Shown here one piece after another: positions 50,046 through 59,005 of a stretch of DNA of 64,000 bases (the stretch's first letter is position 1; the number at the start of each line of letters is the position of its first letter). The notes beneath the pieces were generated by a model. That model was not told the DNA's origin and made no database searches. It saw nothing but the letters and a program-made list of their open reading frames with translations. This DNA comes from CAWGHZ01 sp963775315 (GTDB taxonomy: Bacteria; Pseudomonadota; Alphaproteobacteria; MPNO01; DASWLB01): the NCBI GenBank assembly GCA_963775315.1, contig CAVZIN010000004.1, forward strand, positions 1-64,000, read 5' to 3'. The position numbers and the translations under genes are program-made.

Positions 50046-51448
50046 CGGCGGCCTCCTCGTCTGCGGCGGAATGGGCGTCGGGCGCCAGCACATCGCGCAG
50101 CGCGACCACCTCGCCGACGACGACCAGGGACGGACCCGTCAGGCCGGCGTCGGCCACGCGCGCCGCCAGCGTCGCCAGCGTGCCGGCGATGACGCGCTGG
50201 TCGGGCCGCGCCCCGTTCTCGATGGCGGCGGCCGGCGTGGATAGGGCGAGCCCGCCAGCGACCAGCGAAGACGCGGTCTCGGCTAGCGTGGCGAGCCCCA
50301 TGTAGATCGCCAGCGTGTGGCCCGGCCGGGCGAGGGCGGCCCAATCCGGCGAGGGTGCGCCCTTGCGCCGGTGGCCCGACACGAACGTCACGGCGTGAGC
50401 GTGATCGCGGTGGGTCAGCGGGATGCCTGCGAGCGCCGTCACGCCAGTCGCGGCGGTGATGCCGGGCACGACCCGCACCGGGATGCCGGCCCCGACCAGA
50501 ACCTCCATCTCCTCGCCGCCGCGGCCGAACACGAACGGGTCGCCGCCCTTCAGCCGCACCACCCGCTTGCCCGCGCGCGCCAGCGTGACCAGAAGCTCGT
50601 TGATGCGGTCCTGGCTGGCGCCGCCGTCGCCGCAGCGCTTGCCGACGTCGATCCGCTCGGCATCGCGCCGGGCAAGCTCCAGTATCTCCGGCGCGACCAG
50701 CCGGTCGTGGGCGATCACGTCGGCCGCTTGCAGGGCGCGCAGCGCGCCGAGCGTCAGAAGGTCGGGATGGCCCGGTCCGGCGCCGACCAGCGCCACCTCG
50801 CCCGCGACAGGCGCGCGGGCGGCCGCCTCCAGCGCGCGCCCGGCCAGCGCCTCGGCCTCGCGCTCGCGGCCGGCGAGGGCCAATATCGCGACCGGTCCCT
50901 CTACCAGCGACTCCCAGAAGCGACGGCGGGCGGCGGCGGGCAGGCGGCGGCGCACGATGGGGCGCAGCCGGGCCGCCAGCTCGGCGATGCGGCCGGTGGC
51001 GGCGGGCAGGGCGGCCTCGACGCGCGCGCGCACCAGACGCGCCAGCACGGGTGCCGCGCCGCCGGACGAGATGGCGACGGTGACTGGCGCGCGGTCGACG
51101 ATGGCCGGCATGATGAAGCTCGAAAGCCGCGCGTCGTCGACCACGTTGACCGGCACGCCGGCCCGCTGCGCAGCGCGCGACACGGCGGCGTTGACCGCGC
51201 GCCGGTCGGTGGCGGCGATCGCTAGCGCCTGGCCGGCGACGTGCGCTGCGGCGAAGCGCTCGGCGCGATGGGCAATGCGGCCCTGAGTGGCGAGGCGGGA
51301 CAGCGAGTTCGGAGAGTTCGGGCGCGACGACGGTCACGCGCGCACCGGTGCGGAGCAGCAGCGCCACCTTGCGCGCGGCGACCGCGCCGCCGCCGACCAC
51401 CAGGCACGGCCGGCCGGCCAGCTCGAGGAAGATCGGAAAATGCGGCAT
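50017..51448 (-). pseudogene. cysG: Siroheme synthase, frameshifted
   Basis: The N-terminal frame from ATG 51448 has the Rossmann motif VVGGGAVAARKV of precorrin-2 dehydrogenase, then breaks near 51301-51320. With one base removed there it continues as LSRLATQGRIAHRAERF and on through the uroporphyrinogen-III methyltransferase domain (VGAGPGHPDLLT, HDRLV, KGGDPFVFGRGGEE, GITAATGV) to a stop at 50017. The break falls in a repeated GAGTTCGG sequence. Intact, the protein (about 476 residues) makes siroheme for the sulfite reductase encoded upstream. If real, the cell needs another source; otherwise a read error. Confidence 0.8.
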
Positions 51449-51453
51449 GGAAA

Positions 51454-52053
51454 TCAGGATTGCGGCACGATGTCGGCCGGGTTGCGGTCGATGGCGACGC
51501 CGAACCCGCGAAGCTCCGCCTCGATGTCGAGCACCAGCTCGGGATCGATATTGGCGAGCAGCAGGTTGCGGCTCCGCGTCAGCGCCGGGGTCGGGCGCCA
51601 GCGGCCGATCACCTCGCGCAGCGCGGTCCGCAGCCGGCAGGCGCCCCGGTCGCAGATCCGGCCTTCCGGCACGGCAACCAGGATCGACCAGAACCCGTCG
51701 CCCTGCGGGCTGAGGCCCGGCGTCTCGTCCGCCGGCGGCACGGGACCGCGGCTCGCCGACCAGCCGGCCTCGAGCGCGGCGAGCCGCGCCGCCAGCCCGT
51801 CGCCACCCGCCGTCCGCACCGCGACGCCGAGATCGGCGGACAACGTCAGCGCGTCGTCGTCATGGATGTCGGCTAGCCCGTCGAGGGCGAGATACTGCTC
51901 CGGCGTCATGCGCCCGGCGGGAAAGCGCGCCTCCAGCGTCTGCAAGGCGGTCGCGAGCGACGCGCCTTCGCCCGCCAGATCCGAGCCGCCGGTGCCCGCG
52001 CCCGACTGGTCGAAGGCGGCGGCGGGGTTCGATACGGTGCCATTGCGGGTCAT
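51454..52053 (-). CDS. Stand-alone sulfite/nitrite-reductase half-domain protein
   Basis: 199 residues from ATG 52053 (an ATG 45 bases earlier is possible). Residues 20-95 resemble no family; about 100-195 match the NiR/SiR ferredoxin-like half domain: GFWSILVAVPEGRICDRGA, LRTALREVIGRW, LTRSRNLLLANI, IEAELRGFGV. In full reductases a haem- and cluster-binding domain follows at once; here the protein ends just before it, at IVPQS. It lies five bases ahead of cysG and so belongs to the cluster. It could be a remnant of a second reductase or an accessory subunit. Confidence 0.65.
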   Translation of the reverse strand: MTRNGTVSNPAAAFDQSGAGTGGSDLAGEGASLATALQTLEARFPAGRMTPEQYLALDGLADIHDDDALTLSADLGVAVRTAGGDGLAARLAALEAGWSASRGPVPPADETPGLSPQGDGFWSILVAVPEGRICDRGACRLRTALREVIGRWRPTPALTRSRNLLLANIDPELVLDIEAELRGFGVAIDRNPADIVPQS

Positions 52054-52110
52054 GCCGAGCCAATCCACGGCGCTATTCCACTCAGAATTCGCATTCAATT
52101 TGTATTATTA

Positions 52111-52125
52111 CTATAGAAATGCGTA
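52111..52125. promoter_or_regulatory. AT-rich site shared within the sulfur cluster (site B)
   Basis: CTATAGAAATGCGTA lies in a sharp AT-rich island (52081-52160) between the DUF934 and half-domain genes. Its complement TACGCATTTCTATAG matches 11 of 15 bases of site A at 54368. It may be an internal promoter or regulator site. Confidence 0.3.
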
Positions 52126-52156
52126 TATAAGATTGCATTACAAAAATGCACCGTAT

Positions 52157-52666
52157 TTAGGTTGCGGCGGGGCGCGGGGCTCGCCGGGACAACGGCCGGC
52201 GGTCGTCGCTGGCCGCCTGGTAGGTCACGCTGAGCTCGCGGAAGGCGGCCAGCGCATCCTCGGCCGACCGGTCGGCGCGCAGCTCGAACGCGTCTATTCC
52301 ACAGCGGCGCATGAAGAAAAGCTGGTCGCGCAGCACGTCGCCCACGGCGCGCAGCTCGCCGGTGTAGCCGTAGCGCTCGCGCAGCAGCCGGGCGTGGGAA
52401 TAGGGTCGTCCGTCCTTGAACGTGTCGAAGGCGAGGGCGATGACGCCGAGCCGGGCGAGGTCGTCCTTCACTGCTTCGGGCGAGTCCGCCGCTCCCAGCC
52501 GGACGCCGACGCCGCCATTGCGGCCGACCAGCGCATCCCGGTCGCGTACCCACCGCGCCAGCGAGACGATCACATCGGCGCCGGCCGGCGCTTCCTCATC
52601 ATCGGCGAGGTGGCGCCAGCCGTCCCCGACGACCCTGCCGTCCCTAATGAGCCTTGGCATAGACAT
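52157..52666 (-). CDS. DUF934 family protein of the sulfite reductase operon
   Basis: 169 residues. FDTFKDGRPYSHARLLRERYGY (shortened: FKDGRPYSHARLLR) at about 80-95 and the GDVLRDQLFFMRRCGIDAF core are the DUF934 hallmarks; this family nearly always follows cysI in alpha- and betaproteobacteria and is thought to help the sulfite reductase. The start overlaps the cysI end by 23 bases. Slight uncertainty between ATG 52666 and ATG 52660. Confidence 0.9.
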   Translation of the reverse strand: MSMPRLIRDGRVVGDGWRHLADDEEAPAGADVIVSLARWVRDRDALVGRNGGVGVRLGAADSPEAVKDDLARLGVIALAFDTFKDGRPYSHARLLRERYGYTGELRAVGDVLRDQLFFMRRCGIDAFELRADRSAEDALAAFRELSVTYQAASDDRRPLSRRAPRPAAT

Positions 52667-54314
52667 GCTCCTTGAACGGCTCCTTGCCGATCCGTCGGTA
52701 GGTGTCGATGAAGCGCTCGCCCGCGTCGCGCCGGTCGAGATAGAGCTCGACGACGCGCTCGACCGCGTCGACGATCGCGTGCTCGTCGAAGGCGGGGCCC
52801 AGGATGTCGCCGATCGAGGCCCGATCCGCCTGCGAGCCGCCCAGGCTCACCTGGTAGTACTCCTTGCCATGCCGGTTCACGCCCAGGATGCCGATATGGC
52901 CCGCGTGATGGTGGCCGCAGGCGTTGATGCAGCCCGAGATGTTGAGGTCGAGCGGGCCGATCTCGTGCAGCCGGTCGAGATCGTCGAACCGCTCGGCGAT
53001 GCGCTGCGAGATCGGGATCGAGCGGGCGTTGGCGAGGCCGCAATAATCGAGCCCAGGGCAGACGATCATATTGGTTAGGAGCCCGAGGTTCGCCGTCGCG
53101 AGCCCGAGCGCGGCGAGGCGCGCGTGCAACTCGGCGAGCCGGCCCTGCTCGACATGCGGCAGCACCAGGTTCTGCTCGTGCGTCACCACGATTTCGCCGA
53201 AGCTGAGCTCGTCGGCGAGGTCGGCGATTGCGTCCATTTGGGCTGCGGTGCAGTCACCGGCGATGCCGCCGTGCGGCTTGAGCGAGATGATCGCGGCGGC
53301 GTAGCCCGGCCGCTTGTGCGCAGCGACGTTGGTGCGCACCCAGCTGGCGAAGGCGCGGTCGGCGCGCTTCGCCGCTTCGAGGGCGGGATCGATCGCGGCC
53401 AGGGTGCGGTAGGCGGGCGGGGCGAAGAACGCCGCGACGCGCGCCTGTTCCGCCTCGTCCAGCAGCAGCGCGCCGTCGGGGTCGCCGGCGACGATCTGGC
53501 GCCACTCCTCCTCGACCATGTCACGGAACCTGTCGGCGCCGGTCTCGGTGACCAGCACCTTGATGCGCGCCTTGTAGATGTTGTCGCGCCGGCCGAGCAG
53601 GTTGTAGACCCGCATGATCGCCTCGAGATAGCGGAACAGCTCGCGCTTCGACAGGAACTCGCGCACCACGACGGCGACCACCGGGGTGCGGCCCTGGCCG
53701 CCGCCGGCCTGGATCTCGAAGCCGCGCGCACCCGCCGCGTCCTCCACGATGCGGATGCCGATGTCGTGGAAGGCGACCGCCGCGCGGTCGCGCGCCGCGC
53801 CGGTCACCGCGATCTTGAACTTGCGCGGCAGAAACGAGAATTCCGGGTGGAAGGTCGACCACTGGCGGATCATCTCGCAATAGGGGCGCGGGTCTTCCAG
53901 CTCGTCGGCGGCAACGCCGGCCAGCTCGTCCGCCGTGGTATTCCGGATGCAGTTGCCCGAGGTCTGGATCGCGTGCATCTCCACCTCGGCGAGCGCGCCG
54001 AGGATGTCCGGGATGTCGGCGAGCCGCGGCCAGTTGAACTGGATGTTCTGCCGCGTGGTGAAATGGCCGTAGCCGCGGTCCCAGGTCCGCGCAATGTGGG
54101 CGAGCGCCCGCATCTGGCGCGACGACAGCAGCCCGTATGGCACCGCGATGCGCAGCATGTAGGCGTGTAGTTGCAGATAGACGCCGTTCATCAACCGCAG
54201 CGGGCGGAATTCGTCCTCGGTCAATTCCCCTGAAAGGCGTCGGCGCACCTGGTCACGGAACTGCGCCACCCGTTCGTCGACCAGCGCTTGGTCGTATTGG
54301 TCGTAGAGGTACAT
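52644..54314 (-). CDS. cysI: Siroheme-dependent sulfite reductase
   Basis: 556 residues. Two ferredoxin-like half domains and two haem/cluster domains as in assimilatory reductases: TTRQNIQFNW (about 86-95), the siroheme-side Arg/Lys set, CPGLDYCGLA (about 413-422) and CINACGHHH (about 458-466) giving four Cys for the [4Fe-4S]-siroheme centre. Reduces sulfite to sulfide with electrons from ferredoxin or NADPH-flavoprotein. I chose ATG 54314 (AAGGTG upstream) over TTG 54329 since relatives begin MYxYDxYDQ. First gene of the cys operon. Confidence 0.9.
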   Translation of the reverse strand: MYLYDQYDQALVDERVAQFRDQVRRRLSGELTEDEFRPLRLMNGVYLQLHAYMLRIAVPYGLLSSRQMRALAHIARTWDRGYGHFTTRQNIQFNWPRLADIPDILGALAEVEMHAIQTSGNCIRNTTADELAGVAADELEDPRPYCEMIRQWSTFHPEFSFLPRKFKIAVTGAARDRAAVAFHDIGIRIVEDAAGARGFEIQAGGGQGRTPVVAVVVREFLSKRELFRYLEAIMRVYNLLGRRDNIYKARIKVLVTETGADRFRDMVEEEWRQIVAGDPDGALLLDEAEQARVAAFFAPPAYRTLAAIDPALEAAKRADRAFASWVRTNVAAHKRPGYAAAIISLKPHGGIAGDCTAAQMDAIADLADELSFGEIVVTHEQNLVLPHVEQGRLAELHARLAALGLATANLGLLTNMIVCPGLDYCGLANARSIPISQRIAERFDDLDRLHEIGPLDLNISGCINACGHHHAGHIGILGVNRHGKEYYQVSLGGSQADRASIGDILGPAFDEHAIVDAVERVVELYLDRRDAGERFIDTYRRIGKEPFKEHVYAKAH

Positions 54315-54571
54315 TGGCACCTTGTCCAAGCGTTAATAACGAAAAATCGATGTTGAATAATATATTCTACGCATATTAATAGTCTTAATGCGGGCAAAAC
54401 CTCCGATCAAGGGGCAAATGGGAAAATCTCTGGGCGCGTTTCCGCGGCTGATCGGGGCATTTAATCGTCGGCGGTTATTCCCAGAGGAAAAAAATTCATG
54501 CAATTTTTATAAAATGACGCCAACTTACGGGCCAGGTCTGGGGCCGAAATACTCCAGGCGACGGGGGTGAC
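54315..54571. promoter_or_regulatory. AT-rich promoter region of the cys operon
   Basis: 257 noncoding bases, much AT-richer than the genome around (54330-54400 especially). Read leftward, TTAAGA then 18 bases then TATATT could form a promoter for cysI. Site A, TACGCATATTAATAG at 54368-54382, resembles site B inside the cluster. To the right it must also carry the pentapeptide gene promoter. A GTCTGGGGC stretch precedes ATG 54572. Confidence 0.45.
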
Positions 54572-55906
54572 ATGCTGGAAGGGATGGGGGGCGACGCACC
54601 GGAAGGGCTGAAGCCCCTATCGAGGGCGGAGCTGGTCTCGATCCTGCGCCAGCACGAGAATTACATCACGCGCATTACCGGCGGGCGGCGCGCGAACCTA
54701 TCGTTTCATGACCTGACCGGCGCCGAGATCAGTGGCGCCGATCTCACCGAAGCGGATTTCACCGGCGCCCGGCTCTACCGCGCGCGCATGCGCGCGACCA
54801 ACCTCCGCGGCGCCAACCTGTTCGGCACCGATCTCCGCACCGCGAACCTGCAGGGCGCGGACCTGACGAAGGCCGACATGCGCGGCGCGTGCCTGCGCGG
54901 CGCCGATCTCTGCGATGCGCAGCTGGTCGACGCGGACCTGCGCGAGGGCACGCTGGCGCGCTACACCAATTCCGGCAATCAGCAGAAGGTGTCGTACGAG
55001 CGCGCCCAGGCCGAGCTCTCCTGCATCGTCGCCCACCGCGCGGACCTCACGAACGCCAGGATCGAAGGCGCCTATCTCCTCAAAACCGATTTCACCGACG
55101 CGATCCTGCGCCACACGCAGTTCCTTCGCGCCGACATGCGCGGCTCGATCTTCCGCGGCGCCGACATGAACGGCTGCAGCCTCGAGGGCGCGAATCTCGG
55201 CGGGGTCGACTTCCAGGGTGCCGACCTGACCGGGGCGGTGCTGACCGGCGCGGTCCTCAAGGACGCCGATTTGCGCGGCGCGCTGATGGACCCTGCCAGC
55301 CTCAGCGAGGACCAGCGGCGTGGCGCGCTGCTTCCCGGCGGGTCGCAGGCGCCGGCGGCCGAGCTGCCGGACATCCTCGCCGCCCACGCCATCTGGGTCG
55401 AAAGCTCCAGCCGCGAGGGGCGGCGGGCCGACCTGTGCGACTTCGATCTGGCCGATCGCGACCTTGCCAACGTCAACCTGGCGGCCGCGGTGCTGACGCG
55501 TGCCGTGCTCGCCCGCGCCCGCCTCGGCGGCGCGAAGCTCGCGATGGCTGACCTCTCGATTGCCGACCTGCGCGGCGCCGACCTTCGCGCCGCCGACATG
55601 CGCGGCGCCAACCTCGAGCGCGCGGTGATGAATGGCGCGAATCTCGCCGGCTGTGACCTCGGGCCTGTGGAATCGGTCGGACCCGACCGGCGCCACTGGA
55701 CGGCCAACCTTTCCGGCGCCCGCCTCGCCGCGGCCAACCTGCGCGGCGCACGGCTCGCCGGTGCCCGGCTCAACGGCGCCGATTTCTCGAACGCGGACCT
55801 TCGCGACGTCGATTTCCGCGGCGCCAACGTGCGCGACGCTCGGATGAGCGGGGCAAAGCTGGAGGGCGCGCAGTTCGACACGCCGCCGCTCGCCGCCGTC
55901 GGCTGA
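54572..55906 (+). CDS. Pentapeptide-repeat protein
   Basis: 444 residues. Two blocks of A(D/N)LxG-type repeats (about 40-240 and 285-435) form right-handed quadrilateral beta helices; spacers at about 128-145, 250-280 and 362-380 interrupt them. No signal peptide, membrane helix or catalytic domain. Such proteins can mimic DNA and protect gyrase, or act as scaffolds; nothing here decides the role. Divergent from the cys operon. Confidence 0.85.
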   Translation: MLEGMGGDAPEGLKPLSRAELVSILRQHENYITRITGGRRANLSFHDLTGAEISGADLTEADFTGARLYRARMRATNLRGANLFGTDLRTANLQGADLTKADMRGACLRGADLCDAQLVDADLREGTLARYTNSGNQQKVSYERAQAELSCIVAHRADLTNARIEGAYLLKTDFTDAILRHTQFLRADMRGSIFRGADMNGCSLEGANLGGVDFQGADLTGAVLTGAVLKDADLRGALMDPASLSEDQRRGALLPGGSQAPAAELPDILAAHAIWVESSSREGRRADLCDFDLADRDLANVNLAAAVLTRAVLARARLGGAKLAMADLSIADLRGADLRAADMRGANLERAVMNGANLAGCDLGPVESVGPDRRHWTANLSGARLAAANLRGARLAGARLNGADFSNADLRDVDFRGANVRDARMSGAKLEGAQFDTPPLAAVG

Positions 55907-55931
55907 GGCAGCATTCCTTCGACTGGCTAAA

Positions 55932-55972
55932 AGGGCTCGCGCCCTGCGTCCCTCCCCCTTCCAGCGGAAGGG
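55932..55972. terminator. Tandem hairpins between convergent genes
   Basis: AGGGC/GCCCT (55932-55945) and CCCTTCC (55956-55962) with GGAAGGG (55966-55972) form two consecutive short hairpins in the gap between the convergent pentapeptide and hydrolase genes. Likely transcription ends for both, though without clear U-tracts. Confidence 0.45.
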
Positions 55973-56007
55973 ACAATCCGAACCGGTCCGTGCGACCGAA
56001 AGGCGGT

Positions 56008-56784
56008 CTAACTCCGTTCGCCGCCGTCGATCCTGTCGATCAGCCCATCCAGCGTGTCGAACAGGATCGCGAGGTCCTGCTCGCGCGACAGGCGATGGTC
56101 GCCGTCCTTCACCAGCTTCACCGTCACATCGTCGGACAGCAGAGCCCCGGCCAAGCGCGGCGCCGTCGACCACGGCACCGCCTGGTCCTTCATCCCGTGC
56201 AGCAGCCGGACCGGCACGTGGATGGCGATCGGCCGTTCGAGCAGCAAATGCCGCCTACCGTCCTCGATCAGCCCCTTGGTGATCGCGTAGCCCTCGGCGT
56301 CGTATTCCGACGGCTGGCGCCACATCCCGTCGCGTTCGATCGCCTCGCGCGCCGCCGCGTCGAGCCGCGGCCAGAGCAGCGCCTCGGTGAAGTCGGGCGC
56401 GGCGGCGATCCCGATCAGCCCGGCGACCCGAGCCGGTCGGGCGAGGGCGCAATGCAGCATGATCCAACCGCCCATGGACGAGCCGATCAGGATCTGCGGC
56501 CCCTCGGTCAGCCGGTCGAGAGCGGCGAGCGCATCCTGCGTCCAGCGCCCGATCGTGCCGTCCTCGAAACGGCCGGACGATTCGCCGTGGCCGGTATAAT
56601 CGAAGCGTAGGAAGGCGCGCCCCGCCGCGCGGCAATGCGTCTCCAGCGCCGTCGCCTTGGTGCCGGTCATGTCGGAGGCGAATCCGCCCAGGAACACGAC
56701 CCCGGGTGACGTGCCGTCGCTCCGGTGGTAGGCGATTGTCGCTCCGTCGTCGCATGGTAGAATTTGCGCGGGGCGAGGAGGCAT
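56008..56784 (-). CDS. Alpha/beta hydrolase (serine hydrolase)
   Basis: 258 residues. FLGGFASDMTG forms the oxyanion side, FDYTGHGESSG follows, the nucleophile is in GSSMGGWI (about 101-108), Asp near the LLHGMKDQAVPW strand and His in DGDHRLS near the C-terminus. Similar to human-ABHD10-like palmitoyl esterases and bacterial carboxylesterases. Start at ATG 56784 lacks a clear ribosome site; a GTG at 56841 is an alternative, inside the divergent gene. Confidence 0.8.
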   Translation of the reverse strand: MPPRPAQILPCDDGATIAYHRSDGTSPGVVFLGGFASDMTGTKATALETHCRAAGRAFLRFDYTGHGESSGRFEDGTIGRWTQDALAALDRLTEGPQILIGSSMGGWIMLHCALARPARVAGLIGIAAAPDFTEALLWPRLDAAAREAIERDGMWRQPSEYDAEGYAITKGLIEDGRRHLLLERPIAIHVPVRLLHGMKDQAVPWSTAPRLAGALLSDDVTVKLVKDGDHRLSREQDLAILFDTLDGLIDRIDGGERS

Positions 56785-56785
56785 T

Positions 56786-58006
56786 TTGAATCCGCGATCG
56801 GACGAAGGGTTGGTTGCGGCGCTCTCCGGCGAGGCTAACACCGCGCCGGCCGGGACCGAAGCCCGTTCGCCCGGCGTCCTTCAAGTGCTGCCGGCACTGG
56901 TGACCGGCGGGGTCGAGCGCGGCACGATCGACGTGGCACTCGCGCTCGCGGCCGAGGGCTGGCGTGCGGTGGTCGCTTCGTCGGGCGGGCCGCTGGTGCG
57001 CGAGCTCGAGCGCGCCGGCATCGTTCACGTCACCCTGCCGCTCGCGACCAAGAATCCGCTCAAGATGCGCAAGAACGTCGCCCGGCTCGTCGAGGTCGTG
57101 CGCGACCACGACATCGACATCGTGCACGCCCGCTCGCGCGCGCCCGCCTGGTCGGCTCGCTTCGCGGCACAAGCGGCCGGCTGCGCCTTCATGACCACCT
57201 TTCACGGCACCTACAACGCGGCCAATCCCGCGAAGCGGATGTACAACTCGGTAATGGCGCGGGGCGAGCGGGTGATCGCCATCTCCGACTTCATCGGCCA
57301 CCACGTAGTCGAGCGCTACGGCGCCGACCCGGACCGCGTGCGCGTCATCGCGCGCGGCATCGACCTCGCCCGGTTCGACCCGGCCGCGGTCTCGGCCGAG
57401 CGCATCATCCAGCTCGCGCGGTCCTGGCGGCTCGAGGACGGCATCCCGGTCATCATGCTGCCCGGACGGCTCACCGACTGGAAGGGACAGTCGGTGCTGA
57501 TCGAGGCGATTTCGCGCCTCAAGCGGCACGATCTGCGCTGCCTGCTGGTGGGCGACCACCAGGGCCGCACCGCCTACCGCCGCCGGCTGGAGGAGGAGAT
57601 CCAGCGCCTCAACCTGCGCCCGGTGGTGCATCTCGTCGGCCCGTGCAACGACATGCCCGCCGCCTACATGCTGTCCGACGTGGTGGTGAACGCCTCGACC
57701 GATCCCGAGGCGTTCGGCCGCGTCGCCGCCGAGGCCGAGGCGATGGGGCGGCCCGTGATCGCCTCCGACCACGGCGCCGCGCGCGAGACGGTGATCGACG
57801 GCGCGACGGGCTGGCTGGTGCCGCCGGCCGATGCGCAGGCGCTGGCCGAGGCGCTGCGCGTCGCGCTCGCCCTTGACGTTCCCGCGCGCGAGGCGATGGC
57901 GCGCCGCGCGATGGCGCACGTCCGGATGAATTTCGGCAAGGACCGCATGTGCGAGGCGACGCTCGACGTGTATGCCGAGCTATTGCGGGAGCGGGCGCCG
58001 GCGTGA
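56786..58006 (+). CDS. Glycosyltransferase family 4 protein
   Basis: 406 residues, GT-B fold. N-domain with GGVERGTIDVALAL (about 41-54), then a nucleotide-binding C-domain: PGRLTDWKGQSVLIEA, NASTDPEAFGRVAAEAEAMG with the EAFG..EAMA-type acid pair (about 303-322). Transfers sugar from a nucleotide donor, probably in lipopolysaccharide or exopolysaccharide synthesis. TTG start at 56786 with GAGGAGG at good distance; that ribosome site overlaps the start codon of the divergent hydrolase. Stop overlaps the next gene (GTGA). Confidence 0.85.
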   Translation: MNPRSDEGLVAALSGEANTAPAGTEARSPGVLQVLPALVTGGVERGTIDVALALAAEGWRAVVASSGGPLVRELERAGIVHVTLPLATKNPLKMRKNVARLVEVVRDHDIDIVHARSRAPAWSARFAAQAAGCAFMTTFHGTYNAANPAKRMYNSVMARGERVIAISDFIGHHVVERYGADPDRVRVIARGIDLARFDPAAVSAERIIQLARSWRLEDGIPVIMLPGRLTDWKGQSVLIEAISRLKRHDLRCLLVGDHQGRTAYRRRLEEEIQRLNLRPVVHLVGPCNDMPAAYMLSDVVVNASTDPEAFGRVAAEAEAMGRPVIASDHGAARETVIDGATGWLVPPADAQALAEALRVALALDVPAREAMARRAMAHVRMNFGKDRMCEATLDVYAELLRERAPA

Positions 58007-58953
58007 GTTCCCCGTATGCAGAGGGCGGCCCCGGGCAGGTCCGCATCCTGGTGATCAAGCTCGGCGCGCTGGGCGATTTCGTCCAGGCGCTCGGCCCCAT
58101 GCAGGCGATCCGCCGCGCCCATCCCGACGCGCGCATCTCGCTTTTGACCACGGCGCCCTTCGTGCCGCTCGCCACGCTCTGCCCCTGGTTCGACGAGGTG
58201 ATCGCCAATTCCCGGCCGCGCCTCCGCAACGTGGGCGGCTGGATCGCGCTGCGCCGCCGGCTTCGGGCCGGGCGGTTCGACCGGGTCTACGATCTGCAGA
58301 CCTCCGACCGCACCGGCTGGTACTGGCGGCTGATCGGGCCGGGACGTCGCCCCAACTGGTCGGGAATCGTGCAGGGGCCGCTTTGCCATGCCAATCCGGG
58401 CCGAGATCGGATGCACACGCTCGACCGCCAGGCCGAGCAGCTCGCCATTGCCGGCATCGCGCCGGTGCCGCCGCCCGCGCTCGACTGGGTGACGGCCGAT
58501 CTCGATCGCCTCGGCCTGCCGCGCCGCTACGTTCTGCTGGTGCCCGGCGGCTCGGCGCACCGGCCGGCCAAGCGCTGGCCGGTCGAGCGCTACGCCGCGC
58601 TCGCCCGCGACATCGCCGCGCGGGGCGCGAAGCCGCTTGTGGTCGGGGTGGCGGGGGAGAAGCCGCTGGCTGCCCAGATCTGCGGCCGCTGCCACGAGGC
58701 GCGCGACCTCGCCGGCGCGACGTCGGTGGTCGAGCTGTTCGCCCTTGCCCGCGGCGCGGTGGGCGCGGTCGGCAACGATTCCGGGCCGATGCACATGGCG
58801 GCGGCGGCCGGCGTGCCGTCGATCGTGCTGTTCTCCGCCGAATCCGACCCCGCGCTCTGCGCCCCGCGCGGCGTCTCGGTCGTCGCGATCCGCCGGTCCG
58901 AACTCGCCGGTCTTTCCGTCACCGAAGTCGCGGGCGCGCTCAAGCTTCGCTGA
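58003..58953 (+). CDS. Glycosyltransferase family 9 (heptosyltransferase-like)
   Basis: 316 residues from GTG 58003. N-terminal ILVIKLGALGDFVQALG (13-29) is the family-9 acceptor motif; GNDSGPMHMAAAAGVP (about 253-268) is the donor-side motif with the catalytic-type Asp. Homologues add heptose or related sugars to lipopolysaccharide core. Co-translated with the family-4 enzyme, so both likely build one envelope glycan. Confidence 0.9.
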   Translation: MSSPYAEGGPGQVRILVIKLGALGDFVQALGPMQAIRRAHPDARISLLTTAPFVPLATLCPWFDEVIANSRPRLRNVGGWIALRRRLRAGRFDRVYDLQTSDRTGWYWRLIGPGRRPNWSGIVQGPLCHANPGRDRMHTLDRQAEQLAIAGIAPVPPPALDWVTADLDRLGLPRRYVLLVPGGSAHRPAKRWPVERYAALARDIAARGAKPLVVGVAGEKPLAAQICGRCHEARDLAGATSVVELFALARGAVGAVGNDSGPMHMAAAAGVPSIVLFSAESDPALCAPRGVSVVAIRRSELAGLSVTEVAGALKLR

Positions 58954-59005
58954 CCGGATGCGCGGGCGGCCTCCGCCGCCGCCCGAGACCTGCTATAACG
59001 TGCCG

